A stretch of 64,000 nucleotides of DNA from CALBZH01 sp964538515. Its GTDB lineage: Bacteria; Desulfobacterota; Syntrophobacteria; Syntrophobacterales; Syntrophobacteraceae. The notes beneath the pieces are model-generated. The model was not told where the DNA came from, made no database searches, and worked only from the letters and a program-made list of their open reading frames with translations. Below, piece after piece: positions 16,466 through 24,965 of the stretch; within the stretch, counting starts at the first letter, position 1; each line of letters starts with the position of its first letter. Made by a program: the position numbers and the translations under genes. The stretch spans positions 40,534 to 104,533 of the forward strand of contig CAZIEW010000005.1 of the NCBI GenBank assembly GCA_964538515.1, written 5' to 3'.

Positions 16466-17863
16466 CTAACCCTCCCGGTAGGTTTCGGAGCGAATGGCGT
16501 AACGCCGCATCAACTGCTGCAGGGCCTGCCGCTCGAGACCGCAGTCCCGTGCCGCCCGGCTCACGTTGCCCTGGGTTGCGGCCAGCATGCGGCCGATGTA
16601 TTCCCGATGGAACTGCACGAGGACTTCCTCTTTCGCGTCCCGGTAGGGCAGCTTGAAAAGCCCGGAGGAAGCGATCGGCTGTTGAGCCCGGCCGGTCACG
16701 CACATGCCGGCGTCTTCGGGCCGGATCTCCTCATCGGGGGCGAACAGAATGCTCCGGATCACCACATTTTCGAGCTCCCGGATGTTGCCTTCCCATGGAG
16801 CCGCCAGGAAGCAGCTCATCAGCTCTGCGGAGGCCCTCTTGAGGGGCCGATTCAGGGCGGCACAATGCTTTTTCAGAAGGTGGCTCACCAGGGATGGGAT
16901 ATCTTCTCGCCGCTCCCGAAGGGGGGGCAGCACGATGGGCAGCACGTTGAGCCGATAGAACAGGTCTTCACGAAACTCGTTTTGCCGGATCTTCTCGGGC
17001 AGGTTTCGATTCGTGGACGCGATGACCCGGACGTCCACGTGAATGGACTTGGTGTCGCCGAGGGGTTTGATCTCCTTCTGCTGGAGGACGCGCAGGAGCT
17101 TGGTCTGGATGCTCGTGCTGATGTCCCCGATTTCATCAAGGAAAATCGAGCCCCCATGGGCTTCCTGGAAAAGGCCGATCTTGTTTTGGGTCGCGTGGGT
17201 GAAGGCGCCTTTGCGGTAGCCGAACAGCTCACTTTCCAGGATGGCCTCGGGAACCGTGGGGCAATTGACCGCGACGAAAGGCCTCTCCCGCCGGTCGCTC
17301 AGGGAGTGAATCGCTCGCGCAACCAGATCCTTGCCCGTCCCGGACTCGCCGGTGATGAGCACCGTGAGATCGGTCTTGGCGACCATCTGAACGGTTTCGA
17401 ATACCCGCTGCATGGCGGGGCTCTGGCCGACGAGATTCTGGAAGGCTTCTCCTTCGCGGGCACAGCGCTGGAGCTTGAGGTTTTCGCGGAGGAGACGGCT
17501 CCGCTCGAGTGCTTTGTTGAGCGTGAGCACCAGGGCCTCATGATCGAATGGCTTGGTCACAAAGTCATAGGCCCCCGCTTTGATGGCTTGGACGGCGATT
17601 TCGATGCACCCGTGGGCAGTCATCATGACGACGGTGAGCCAGGGTTGGTTCTTCCTCAGGCGCATGAGGAGCTCCATCCCGTCCATGCCCGGCATCTTGA
17701 TATCGATGAGTGCCAGATCCGGAGCCGTCTCCGATACGCGCTCGAGCGCTTCCTCTCCCGACGCGGCGGTCATGACCCTGCAGTCGAGGTCCGGCTCCAG
17801 GCTCCGCTTCAGGAGCTGGAGCATATCCTGCTCGTCGTCCACAATCAGTAGGATCTCTTTCAT
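16466..17863 (-). CDS. Sigma54-dependent response regulator (NtrC/AtoC type)
   Basis: 465 residues: receiver domain 1-120 with phospho-acceptor Asp54 (LALIDIKMPGMDG) and Lys104 (FVTKPFDHE), AAA+ domain with Walker A TGESGTGKD (171-179) and Walker B GGSIFLDEIGDIS, and a Fis-type HTH (AARDCGLERQALQQLMRRYAI). The sigma54-contact loop reads GAFTHA (219-224) instead of GAFTGA. Its ATG overlaps the histidine kinase stop (ATGA), giving a classic kinase-regulator pair. No target promoter is assignable from sequence. Confidence 0.93.
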   Translation of the reverse strand: MKEILLIVDDEQDMLQLLKRSLEPDLDCRVMTAASGEEALERVSETAPDLALIDIKMPGMDGMELLMRLRKNQPWLTVVMMTAHGCIEIAVQAIKAGAYDFVTKPFDHEALVLTLNKALERSRLLRENLKLQRCAREGEAFQNLVGQSPAMQRVFETVQMVAKTDLTVLITGESGTGKDLVARAIHSLSDRRERPFVAVNCPTVPEAILESELFGYRKGAFTHATQNKIGLFQEAHGGSIFLDEIGDISTSIQTKLLRVLQQKEIKPLGDTKSIHVDVRVIASTNRNLPEKIRQNEFREDLFYRLNVLPIVLPPLRERREDIPSLVSHLLKKHCAALNRPLKRASAELMSCFLAAPWEGNIRELENVVIRSILFAPDEEIRPEDAGMCVTGRAQQPIASSGLFKLPYRDAKEEVLVQFHREYIGRMLAATQGNVSRAARDCGLERQALQQLMRRYAIRSETYREG

Positions 17864-19374
17864 GGCTTCGGGGCTGTCTCCGTGTCGACCGGCAGCAGCA
17901 CGCTGAAGGTTGTGCCGACACCGGGCTCGCTTTCAACGAGAATCTCTCCCCCATGACCCTTGACGATGCCATAGCTGACGGAAAGCCCGAGCCCCGTTCC
18001 CTCTCCCGTTCCCTTCGTGGTGAAAAACGGGTCGAAGATTCGGGACAGAATCTCGGGATCAATCCCGCAGCCATCATCGGTTACTCGGATCGTCGCCATG
18101 CGCAGGTCGGGTGCATAACGGGTGTCGACCTTGATGGTACCCTGCTTGCCGATGGCTTGTTTCGCGTTCATCAGCAAGTTCATGGCGACCTGCTTCATCT
18201 TGCCCACGTCGAGGGTCAACAGGGGCATGTCGGGGTCGAACCGGGCTTCGATTGTAACGCCATCCGCCTCAAAATGGTTGCGGACCACGCTGAACACTTC
18301 TTCCAGTACGTCGTGGATCCGAGCGGATTCCTTGTTGGTGCGCGTCGAGCGGGAGAAGCTCAGGAGGTCTCCGACGATCGCCTTGCAGTTTTTCGCATGC
18401 TTTTCGACAATGCGCAGGTCCCCCCACCGTTGGGTGTCCGGCTCCTCCGAGCGGAGCAGCAATTGAGTATATCCCAGGATCATGCTTAGGGGATTGTTGA
18501 TTTCGTGTGCGATCCCCGAGGCCAGCTGACCGATGGAAGCCAGCTTGTCCGCCTGGAGGAGCTGCCGTTCCATGGACTTCCTTAAAGAGATGTCCTTGAG
18601 GAGAAAATGGATGGTGGCGATGGAGCCGTCGGTGGAGCGCTCGACCGCCGCACTCAGAAGACCGCTAAAGATCGTGCCGTTGACCCGTTTGAGCTCGACC
18701 TCCATTCCCGCCACTGCGACTTCCTTCTCGAGGCAGGCCAGGACGCTTTCCCAGTCACCCTCACGAACGAACAGGTCTCGAAGGCCCACATGCTGGAGCT
18801 CCTCACGGCGGTCTGTGTAGCCGAGCATGGAAAGCCCCGCAGGGTTCATGTCGAGGATCGTACCATCGACATCGGTCAGCAGGATCATGTCGGGGGAGAG
18901 CTCGAAGACCCTGCGGAATTTGCTCTCCGAAACGCTCAGCTCCTGGGTTCGCTTCGCTACCAGGCCTTCGAGGTCGCGGTTCAGGTCAACCAGACGTTGA
19001 TGCCCGTCCTGGATCACTTGGCGATCGCTCAGGATCTTCTGGTAGATGCGCCAGCTGCGCTCGAAAAAGAGGGTGATCGAGGCCACGAGCATGAAGGCGA
19101 TGGTGTTCATGGAGCCGCTGAAGGGTTTGATGGCCTCCCAGTTGTCGGAGCGTCCCGAAAGGATCAGGAACCGTTTGCCGAGGTGACCCATAGAGCGGGA
19201 AAGAGCGAAGACGACGAGGACCACACAGACCCACACGAGGTACGTCCACACGACGTTGTTGAGGTCCCGATCCCTGAGGCGCCTGGCCAGTCGAAGGGAC
19301 AGGAGGGCAAGCACAATCGACGTCGCCGATCCGATGAGGTCCACCATCCAAATGGGGTAGAGGGGGAGAGTCAT
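17860..19374 (-). CDS. Membrane PAS sensor histidine kinase
   Basis: 504 residues. Three hydrophobic segments lie in the first 115 residues (IGSATSIVLALLSLRLA, VWTYLVWVCVVLVVFAL, TIAFMLVASITLFF), then a coiled coil, a PAS domain (about 150-265, RVFELSPDMILLTDVDGTILDMNPAG), the H box GIAHEINNPL with phosphorylated His, N box MNLLMNAKQAI, and G boxes DDGCGID and GEGTGLGLSVSYGIV. It overlaps the response regulator downstream and the small membrane protein upstream by ATGA at both ends. That coupling suggests the membrane protein is an accessory sensor. Confidence 0.93.
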   Translation of the reverse strand: MTLPLYPIWMVDLIGSATSIVLALLSLRLARRLRDRDLNNVVWTYLVWVCVVLVVFALSRSMGHLGKRFLILSGRSDNWEAIKPFSGSMNTIAFMLVASITLFFERSWRIYQKILSDRQVIQDGHQRLVDLNRDLEGLVAKRTQELSVSESKFRRVFELSPDMILLTDVDGTILDMNPAGLSMLGYTDRREELQHVGLRDLFVREGDWESVLACLEKEVAVAGMEVELKRVNGTIFSGLLSAAVERSTDGSIATIHFLLKDISLRKSMERQLLQADKLASIGQLASGIAHEINNPLSMILGYTQLLLRSEEPDTQRWGDLRIVEKHAKNCKAIVGDLLSFSRSTRTNKESARIHDVLEEVFSVVRNHFEADGVTIEARFDPDMPLLTLDVGKMKQVAMNLLMNAKQAIGKQGTIKVDTRYAPDLRMATIRVTDDGCGIDPEILSRIFDPFFTTKGTGEGTGLGLSVSYGIVKGHGGEILVESEPGVGTTFSVLLPVDTETAPKP

Positions 19375-19859
19375 GGATCGCTGCCCTGTGATGGTGAAAT
19401 CGGCTGGTCCCGCAGGAGCTGCCTCAGTCCCAGGAACAGGAATGCCATGGCGGGGGTGCTCAGGAGGTGATCCATCCTGCTGAGGTAGTAAACGAGGATA
19501 AGCTCTTTTGGGCCCTTCAAGAGGGTGATCTTCCCGTGGAGCGAGGCTTCGTCGATTTTGGCGTAGAGGTCGGATCGTCCATCCAGGTAATGGGCGAGCA
19601 TGGAGTCGAGGTTCCAGAGGACGAAAAGGATCGCAGCATATTGGATCAGGCGCCAGCCCGGCTGCTCGACGAGGTGCCTTTGGCGGAGCCAGTAGACGAG
19701 AAGCCCCATGGAAAAGGCGAAAAAAACATGGGACAGCTGGTGGGCATACAACCCTTCGGGGGCAGCGTGCACTTGTACGGCATGGACCGGACGGGCCATA
19801 AGCACCGAGCAGGCGAGGACATACGGCAACGCGCGAGCATGTCGGCGGTTCAGGACCAT
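19371..19859 (-). CDS. Small integral membrane protein coupled to the kinase
   Basis: 162 residues with a signal-like N-terminus and three further hydrophobic segments (HVFFAFSMGLLVYWL, LIQYAAILFVLWNL, LLSTPAMAFLFLGL). Histidines cluster near membrane edges (YAHQLSHVFF, LAHYLDG, MDHLLS), which could bind metal or heme but this is speculative. Start ATG 19859 is chosen over TTG 19871; no clear ribosome-binding site. Its TGA overlaps the kinase ATG. I recognise no family; gene coupling points to signal perception for the two-component pair. Confidence 0.7.
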   Translation of the reverse strand: MVLNRRHARALPYVLACSVLMARPVHAVQVHAAPEGLYAHQLSHVFFAFSMGLLVYWLRQRHLVEQPGWRLIQYAAILFVLWNLDSMLAHYLDGRSDLYAKIDEASLHGKITLLKGPKELILVYYLSRMDHLLSTPAMAFLFLGLRQLLRDQPISPSQGSDP

Positions 19860-19875
19860 GGCATTGTCCAACCCA

Positions 19876-20607
19876 TCACGATGGCGGATCGCCCCGGAGA
19901 GCCGTCAAGAGCTGATGCATCTCCTGGGCGGTGAGCTGGCCGGGGGCCGCAGCTCCCAGACCCGAAAGCCGGACATACGTCCAGGGACTTCCGAGAAGCA
20001 CGCAGACGGCACGACTCCATTTTCCCAAAGGCCCCATGCAAAAGGCAATGGCGGGGGTGGTGCATTCCTCGCGGGCGAAGGCGATCAGCTCCAGGACCCT
20101 GAGATTGTCTTCCGGATGTTTGGCCAGGGTCACGATCTTGATCGCATCCGGCCGCCTGGAAGCCAGCCGCCTCGCCAGGTCCCGCAATGCGACAGGACCG
20201 GGGGTGGCACCGAAGTCGTGAAGGGACAAGACAACCTTCGCCCCCTTCGACTGACAGGCATCGATCGCTTCCTGTGGCACATCGTGCTCGAGGTCCACCC
20301 ACTCGGCCCCTGCGTCGACGGCTCGCAACAGGATGTCCAGGCGGGCGGATTCCCGCCCGTCGAAAGACCCGCCCTCGCGGACGGGTCGATTTGTCACGAG
20401 AACGGGGAGACGATTCGAATCGGCCAGGTGCGACAGTCCATTTGCGACGGCATCCGTGCCCGCTTTGCGGCAGGAAAGGTCCAGACGCCATTCGAGCATA
20501 TCGACGTCAGGGCACCGGAAGTATTCTGGGGTCCGAATGGGCTCCAGGTCGACGAGGCACCCGCACAAGAGGAAAGGGCGTGGAGCGTCCGTTGGGGCGA
20601 AGCTCAT
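19876..20607 (-). CDS. aroD: Type I 3-dehydroquinate dehydratase
   Basis: 243-residue TIM-barrel enzyme that dehydrates 3-dehydroquinate to 3-dehydroshikimate through a Schiff base. Evidence: EWRLDLS strand, the catalytic-His motif VVLSLHDFGATPG, Schiff-base Lys in DAIKIVTLAKHPED, and the closing FCMGPLGKWSRAVCVLLGSPWTYV with Arg. ATG 20607 begins one base after the pheA stop, with AAGGAGAG upstream. Third gene of the aroB'-pheA-aroD operon. Confidence 0.92.
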   Translation of the reverse strand: MSFAPTDAPRPFLLCGCLVDLEPIRTPEYFRCPDVDMLEWRLDLSCRKAGTDAVANGLSHLADSNRLPVLVTNRPVREGGSFDGRESARLDILLRAVDAGAEWVDLEHDVPQEAIDACQSKGAKVVLSLHDFGATPGPVALRDLARRLASRRPDAIKIVTLAKHPEDNLRVLELIAFAREECTTPAIAFCMGPLGKWSRAVCVLLGSPWTYVRLSGLGAAAPGQLTAQEMHQLLTALRGDPPS

Positions 20608-20608
20608 G

Positions 20609-21724
20609 TTAACGGGTTCTCTCCTTTTCAAGCCGGATGGGAGCCTTCGGGTCGCTCCTGGGATAAGACCCAAGGACCTTCAGGAATGTGACCCGCGATT
20701 TCAGCTGGCTCAGGGCGTTCTGCACGGCTTCGTCTTCAAGGTGTCCCTCGACGTCTGCAAAAAAGAGGAATTGCCAGGGAAACTGACGATTTGGCCGGGA
20801 TTCGATGCGCGTCATGTTTACCTGGGAGCGGGCAAAGGCCTCGAGTGCCCCATGCAGCGCACCCGGTTCGTCGGAAACGGCAAAGAGCAGCGATGTCTTG
20901 TCGTTTCCCGTGGGAGTGCTGTGGTCTTTGCCCAGGACCACGAAGCGCGTCGTGTTTCCCGCCTGAGCCTCGATGTGGTCCGCCAGAATGCTCAGTCCGT
21001 AGTGGCGCGCCGCGTAAAGGTTCGAGATGGCGGCTCCCGAAGGATCCTGGCTGGCGAGCTGTGCCGCTTGGGCATTGGATGTGCATTGGTAGACTTCACG
21101 GTTTCGGAGGTTTTCCAGAAACCACTGACGGCATTGCTCCATGGCCTGAGGCTGCGCATAGATTCGCTTCACGTCTTCGAGGGAGCTCGATTTTGCACAC
21201 AGGTGGTGTGCAATCTCCATGTAGCACTCTCGCACGATGCGGACCTCGTGAATGCACAGCAGGTCGATGGTGATCCCAATGCCCCCCTGGAAGGAATTCT
21301 CGATTGGGACGACGGCCACGTGGGCGCCGCCTTTGCTCAGCATGTCGAACACATCTTCCAGCGTGGGTGCGGGAACATAGCGGGCCGAGTGGCCGAAAAA
21401 AGAATGGGCGGCGAGGTAGCAGGTGGTCCATTCCGGTCCGAGATAGGCCACCTGAAGGACGTATTGCAGAAGCCTGGATGCGGCGAAGATTTCACGGTAA
21501 ACGGCGCGCAGCGAGGTTTCGGTAATGGGGCCGGGGTTGAGCGCGCTCAGCCGTTCGAAGATGCTCTCCTCGCGACTGGGATCAAAGAGGGTCAGTCCCT
21601 TGTCGGCCTTCAGCTCCCCCACTTTCTTGGCGATTTCCATGCGCGCGTTGAGAAGTCTGAGCAGTTCCACATCCAAACGATCGATTTGGTCCCGAAGGTC
21701 TTTCAGGGCCTCACTTGGCGTCAT
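20609..21724 (-). CDS. pheA: Bifunctional chorismate mutase / prephenate dehydratase
   Basis: 371 residues: an AroQ chorismate mutase domain (1-85, LRDQIDRLDVELLRLLNARMEIAKKVGELK), prephenate dehydratase (about 95-275, with VAYLGPEWTTCYLAAHSFFG, VVPIENSFQGGIG and a TRFVVLG motif) and an ACT regulatory domain (about 285-371, with the ESRPNRQFPWQFLFF Phe-binding motif). Produces phenylpyruvate from chorismate and is probably feedback-inhibited by Phe. ATG 21724 follows GGGAGATC. It lies between DHQ synthase II and aroD. Confidence 0.95.
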   Translation of the reverse strand: MTPSEALKDLRDQIDRLDVELLRLLNARMEIAKKVGELKADKGLTLFDPSREESIFERLSALNPGPITETSLRAVYREIFAASRLLQYVLQVAYLGPEWTTCYLAAHSFFGHSARYVPAPTLEDVFDMLSKGGAHVAVVPIENSFQGGIGITIDLLCIHEVRIVRECYMEIAHHLCAKSSSLEDVKRIYAQPQAMEQCRQWFLENLRNREVYQCTSNAQAAQLASQDPSGAAISNLYAARHYGLSILADHIEAQAGNTTRFVVLGKDHSTPTGNDKTSLLFAVSDEPGALHGALEAFARSQVNMTRIESRPNRQFPWQFLFFADVEGHLEDEAVQNALSQLKSRVTFLKVLGSYPRSDPKAPIRLEKERTR

Positions 21725-21767
21725 TCTGATCTCCCGTTTCCAATACCAACCTTTGCGGGCCGCGACA

Positions 21768-22808
21768 CTATTGCTCCTTGATTGTTTCGTCGACTTTGCG
21801 TCCGAAATGACGCCCCTCGTCTTCCACCGCAACAAGTACGTGGTCTCCGACCTTGAGGTCGACCACGGAGCGCGCTTCGCCTTCGCTGCCGGAAAGACGG
21901 ATGGTCTCCGCGTTTTGGAGCAGGATGGAGCCCTTCTTGCCGGAGAAGGCCGCTTCGACGAGAAGCAGGGGGCGCCGCTCGATCTTGACCCGGCCGACGG
22001 TGCCTTCTTGGGTTTCCCCCTTGGCGTCCACGATCAAGGCGGCGTCGCCTGCTGCCAGCTCGCACAGGTACCGGGTCTTCCCTTGAGGCATCCGAGCGTA
22101 GGCGTGGACCGGGCCGGCATTCACTCGAAAAGGGCGGGGTGCAACATAGGGGTTTGGCTTCGCCTCGGACTGCACATGGAAAAGGAATCCGCTTGAATTT
22201 CCCACCAGGAGCCCTTCGCCTTCGCTCATCAGTGTGCAGGTGTCCACACAGACGCGGTCGCCGAGTCCCGCAGCTTCGATGCGCTCGATGACGGCGGCCT
22301 GTAAGATGATCTTCTCGGATGTTCTCTTGACCCGATTCAGAAGCGCTCGCAGGTGGTCGGGGGACTCGGGATGGATCACCACGCCGGCCACCCCTCGCTC
22401 GAGGACGGTCAGCGCCAGGGAAACCTCCTCGACCGTTCGGGCCGGGACGAGGAGCCGTCCGCCCCCGGCGACCAGATTCTCGAGAGGAATGACCTCCCAG
22501 CCTCTCGCTGCTTCCTCAGCTGGGCTGGAAGCGTTGTCAGCTTCGGTGTCCGGCAGTTCAAGCACGACGGGAGCCAGAGCCAGGAGGCGGGCAATGCGCG
22601 CTTCGTCGGCGGGCGAGCTCAAGGTCTCAAACATGACGTCGCGACCGGGGATCAGGTCACCATCCGTAGCGACGGTCGTGATGCGGCCGAGGGCTTTCAC
22701 TTTTTCCTGGCAGCCGGCCGGGAGCACAAGCACGTCGGCCCCCCCTTCGAGGGCCGTGGTCACCATGTCCTTGGAGAAACGGTCCAAGTAAACCCAAGCT
22801 TCTTTCAC
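21768..22808 (-). CDS. 3-dehydroquinate synthase II (archaeal-type AroB')
   Basis: 346 residues of the DHQ synthase II family (M. jannaschii MJ1249 type), which deaminates and cyclises 2-amino-3,7-dideoxyheptulosonate to dehydroquinate with NAD+, replacing DAHP and AroB. Typical elements: EAWVYLDRFSKDMVTTALEGGADVLVLP, VIPLENLVAG, the central VIHPESPDHLRALL, DTCTLMSEGEGLLVGNSSGFLFHVQSE, PRPFRVNAGPVHAYARMPQGKTRYLCEL and the C-terminal GDHVLVAVEDEGRHFGRKVDETI. Starts with GTG after AGGGCG. The partner aldolase is not in this window. Preceded by a leader with an intrinsic terminator. Confidence 0.93.
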   Translation of the reverse strand: MKEAWVYLDRFSKDMVTTALEGGADVLVLPAGCQEKVKALGRITTVATDGDLIPGRDVMFETLSSPADEARIARLLALAPVVLELPDTEADNASSPAEEAARGWEVIPLENLVAGGGRLLVPARTVEEVSLALTVLERGVAGVVIHPESPDHLRALLNRVKRTSEKIILQAAVIERIEAAGLGDRVCVDTCTLMSEGEGLLVGNSSGFLFHVQSEAKPNPYVAPRPFRVNAGPVHAYARMPQGKTRYLCELAAGDAALIVDAKGETQEGTVGRVKIERRPLLLVEAAFSGKKGSILLQNAETIRLSGSEGEARSVVDLKVGDHVLVAVEDEGRHFGRKVDETIKEQ

Positions 22809-22862
22809 TGGTTTCGCCCTGCGCGAAGGAATGATTCCCTGAGCCGATCTGTTTGAAGAAAC

Positions 22863-22888
22863 AAAAAAACCGCAGGCTCACCCCGCGG
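22863..22888 (-). terminator. Intrinsic terminator in the leader of the aro operon (attenuator)
   Basis: On the minus strand CCGCGGG and CCTGCGG form a 7-bp stem (one G-U) around GTGAG, followed directly by seven T residues. It lies between the promoter (22977-23005) and the GTG start at 22808, so it would stop transcripts before aroB'. Confidence 0.75.
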
Positions 22889-22898
22889 CTCCCGGAGC

Positions 22899-22955
22899 TC
22901 AATCGTCTGCAGAATGACCGCCTTCTTGTAATGAAATCAAAAGATTATTCGCCAT
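22899..22955 (-). CDS. Possible leader peptide of the aro operon
   Basis: An 18-codon frame, ATG 22955 to TGA 22899, ends 11 bases before the attenuator hairpin. It has several Leu codons but no Phe, Tyr or Trp codon, so it does not fit classical aromatic attenuation. No good ribosome-binding site. Recorded for completeness. Confidence 0.15.
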   Translation of the reverse strand: MANNLLISLQEGGHSADD

Positions 22956-22976
22956 CTGAATCCGAGCTTCGCCTCT

Positions 22977-23005
22977 AGATAAAGGCGCGCATTCGTCTCT
23001 GTCAA
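22977..23005 (-). promoter_or_regulatory. Predicted sigma70 promoter of the aro operon
   Basis: Perfect -35 TTGACA (23005-23000), 17-bp spacer, TTATCT (22982-22977). Leader RNA of about 160 bases before aroB'. Confidence 0.65.
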
Positions 23006-23162
23006 GCGAATTATACGCGGTCCCTTCGCAACGGGTAGACTGCCGGAGGGAATTGGATTAGCATGGCGCCTTTCATCCAAAGGATGAGCGTTTCTTATTC
23101 TAGCTGGAAGAGGCTCAAGGGATATCGAATCCTGAGAGGCTGTCTGGGGGTGCTTCGCGCTC

Positions 23163-24740
23163 ATGGGTGTGGGGACTTTTTGGAGACAATCACAGGCAAT
23201 GGGCTGGGCGGCACTGCTCATGGGGCTGAGCACGCTGCTTTCCCGTTTCATGGGCTTATTCCGCGATCAGGTGATCTCGTACCTTTTCGGTGCCACGCGA
23301 GAATCCGACCTCTATTTCGCGGCGTTCGTTATTCCGGATTTTATCAACTACCTTCTGGCCGGTGCCTATTTTTCGATCACGCTCATCCCCCTTCTGGCGA
23401 GCAGGTTCGAGAAGGATCCTGAGGATGCGTGGCAGTTCTTCTCTTCTGTGGTGTTCTGGGTCGCCACCGCCATCTCTTTGCTGACGGTGCTCGGTATGGG
23501 ATTCGCTTCTCGTTTGGCGTTCTTGGCGGCTCCCGGCCTGAGCGGGGACGATCTGCAGCGTTTGGCGGGGTTCTTGCGGATCATCCTGCCTGCACAGGTG
23601 TTTTTTCTGATCGGCTCATGCTTCATGGCCATTCTCTACGTGCGCAAGCAGTTTCTCGTGCCGGCCCTGGCCCCCATAGTCTACAATTTGTTCATCATCC
23701 TGGGCGGAATTCTGTTGCGCTCGCGAGGAATGGAGGGATTCTGCTGGGGCGTGCTGGTCGGGTCTGTTTTCGGTCACGTCGTCCTGCCGCTTTGTGCCGT
23801 CCGGTTTGGAGGGGGGCTTCGGTTGGTGCCACGCTTCAATCATGCTGGATTGAAGCGTTTCGTTCTCTTGGCTTTGCCCCTTATGCTGGGGCAATCCATT
23901 GTGGTACTGGATGAGCAGTTTCTGCGGGTGTTCGGTTCCATGGTCGGCGAAGGCGCCGTGAGCTGGCTGAATTACGGCCGCAGGATCATGATGGTTCCTG
24001 TTGGTGTCGTGGCGCAGGCCGCCGGGGTGGCGTCGTACCCGTTTCTGGCCGAGCTCGTTGCGCGCAAAGACAAGACACGGTTCGCCAGGACCCTGAATCA
24101 GGCCCTCGGCAACGTGGTGCTGCTCCTCGTGCCGCTTTCGGTGTGGATGATGGTTGTTGCCGAGCCGACCATCAGTCTCATTTTTCAGCAGGGCCGGTTT
24201 TCAGCTGCCGACACGCAGGCGACTTCCCAGGTACTCCGGATTCTGCTTCCTGTTGTGGTTTGCTGGGGAGTCTTTCAGGTCTTGGGCCGGGCCTTCTACG
24301 CACATGAAGACACGCTGACGCCGGTGCTGCTCGGGACCGGCGTGACCGTGCTGTCGGTGGGCTTGTATTATGGCTTGGCCTTGAAATGGCGCGTAGACGG
24401 AGTGGCTGCCGCGAGCGCTCTTTCAATAGCGATCTACACGGTGGCACTCGCGGTGATTTGGCGACGTCGGTTTGGAAAGGAGGCTTTTGATGGGTTTGGA
24501 GTCAGAGTGCCGTTGGTTGCGGGTTTGGCCGTGCTGGCTGCGGGAATTGGATACCCGCTTTCCCGGTTGACCCTCCCGCCGCTGACGGCCTATCCGGCTC
24601 TGCAAGCTTTATGGGCAATTGGGATCAGCGGGCTCGGTTTTGGCACGGTATTCCTCTTGTTGGTGCGCCTTTTGGCTCCCCAGCTGGCAGAGCCGCTGCT
24701 CGCGAGACTGGGGCGCCTCGGCAAATGGTTTGCTTCCTGA
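23163..24740 (+). CDS. murJ: Lipid II flippase MurJ (MviN)
   Basis: 525-residue MOP-superfamily inner-membrane protein with about 14 hydrophobic helices that moves lipid II across the membrane for peptidoglycan synthesis. Diagnostic sequences: STLLSRFMGLFRDQVISYLFGA, ESDLYFAAFVIPDFINYLLAGAYF, SWLNYGRRIMMVPVGVVAQAAGVASYPFLAEL and ISLIFQQGRFSAADT. Length fits the family. The ATG lacks a strong ribosome-binding site, so the start is provisional. Monocistronic, divergent from the aro operon. Confidence 0.95.
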   Translation: MGVGTFWRQSQAMGWAALLMGLSTLLSRFMGLFRDQVISYLFGATRESDLYFAAFVIPDFINYLLAGAYFSITLIPLLASRFEKDPEDAWQFFSSVVFWVATAISLLTVLGMGFASRLAFLAAPGLSGDDLQRLAGFLRIILPAQVFFLIGSCFMAILYVRKQFLVPALAPIVYNLFIILGGILLRSRGMEGFCWGVLVGSVFGHVVLPLCAVRFGGGLRLVPRFNHAGLKRFVLLALPLMLGQSIVVLDEQFLRVFGSMVGEGAVSWLNYGRRIMMVPVGVVAQAAGVASYPFLAELVARKDKTRFARTLNQALGNVVLLLVPLSVWMMVVAEPTISLIFQQGRFSAADTQATSQVLRILLPVVVCWGVFQVLGRAFYAHEDTLTPVLLGTGVTVLSVGLYYGLALKWRVDGVAAASALSIAIYTVALAVIWRRRFGKEAFDGFGVRVPLVAGLAVLAAGIGYPLSRLTLPPLTAYPALQALWAIGISGLGFGTVFLLLVRLLAPQLAEPLLARLGRLGKWFAS

Positions 24741-24965
24741 TTAAGAATGGGTTTTCGCCCATCCTCAGAGTGTTGTTGCCGTGCGGTGGGGCCGAGCAGA
24801 ATCCGGGCGAGTACGATGCGATCCCGGGATTTGTCTTTACATCCATTTCCCGCGTTAAGTATTTTACAGTTTCATCCATTTTGACGATTGGGTTACGCGA
24901 GATTCCCGCCGTTTAATCTTCTTTAAGGCACGAAAGGACTTGGGCGATTGTCGAGGACGAATGAG

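Noticed and set aside
22657..22902. Aromatic leader peptide containing RFFCFF before the aro operon
   Set aside because: The Phe codons are merely the U-tract of the terminator, and the frame continues antisense-like through aroB'; not a real leader.
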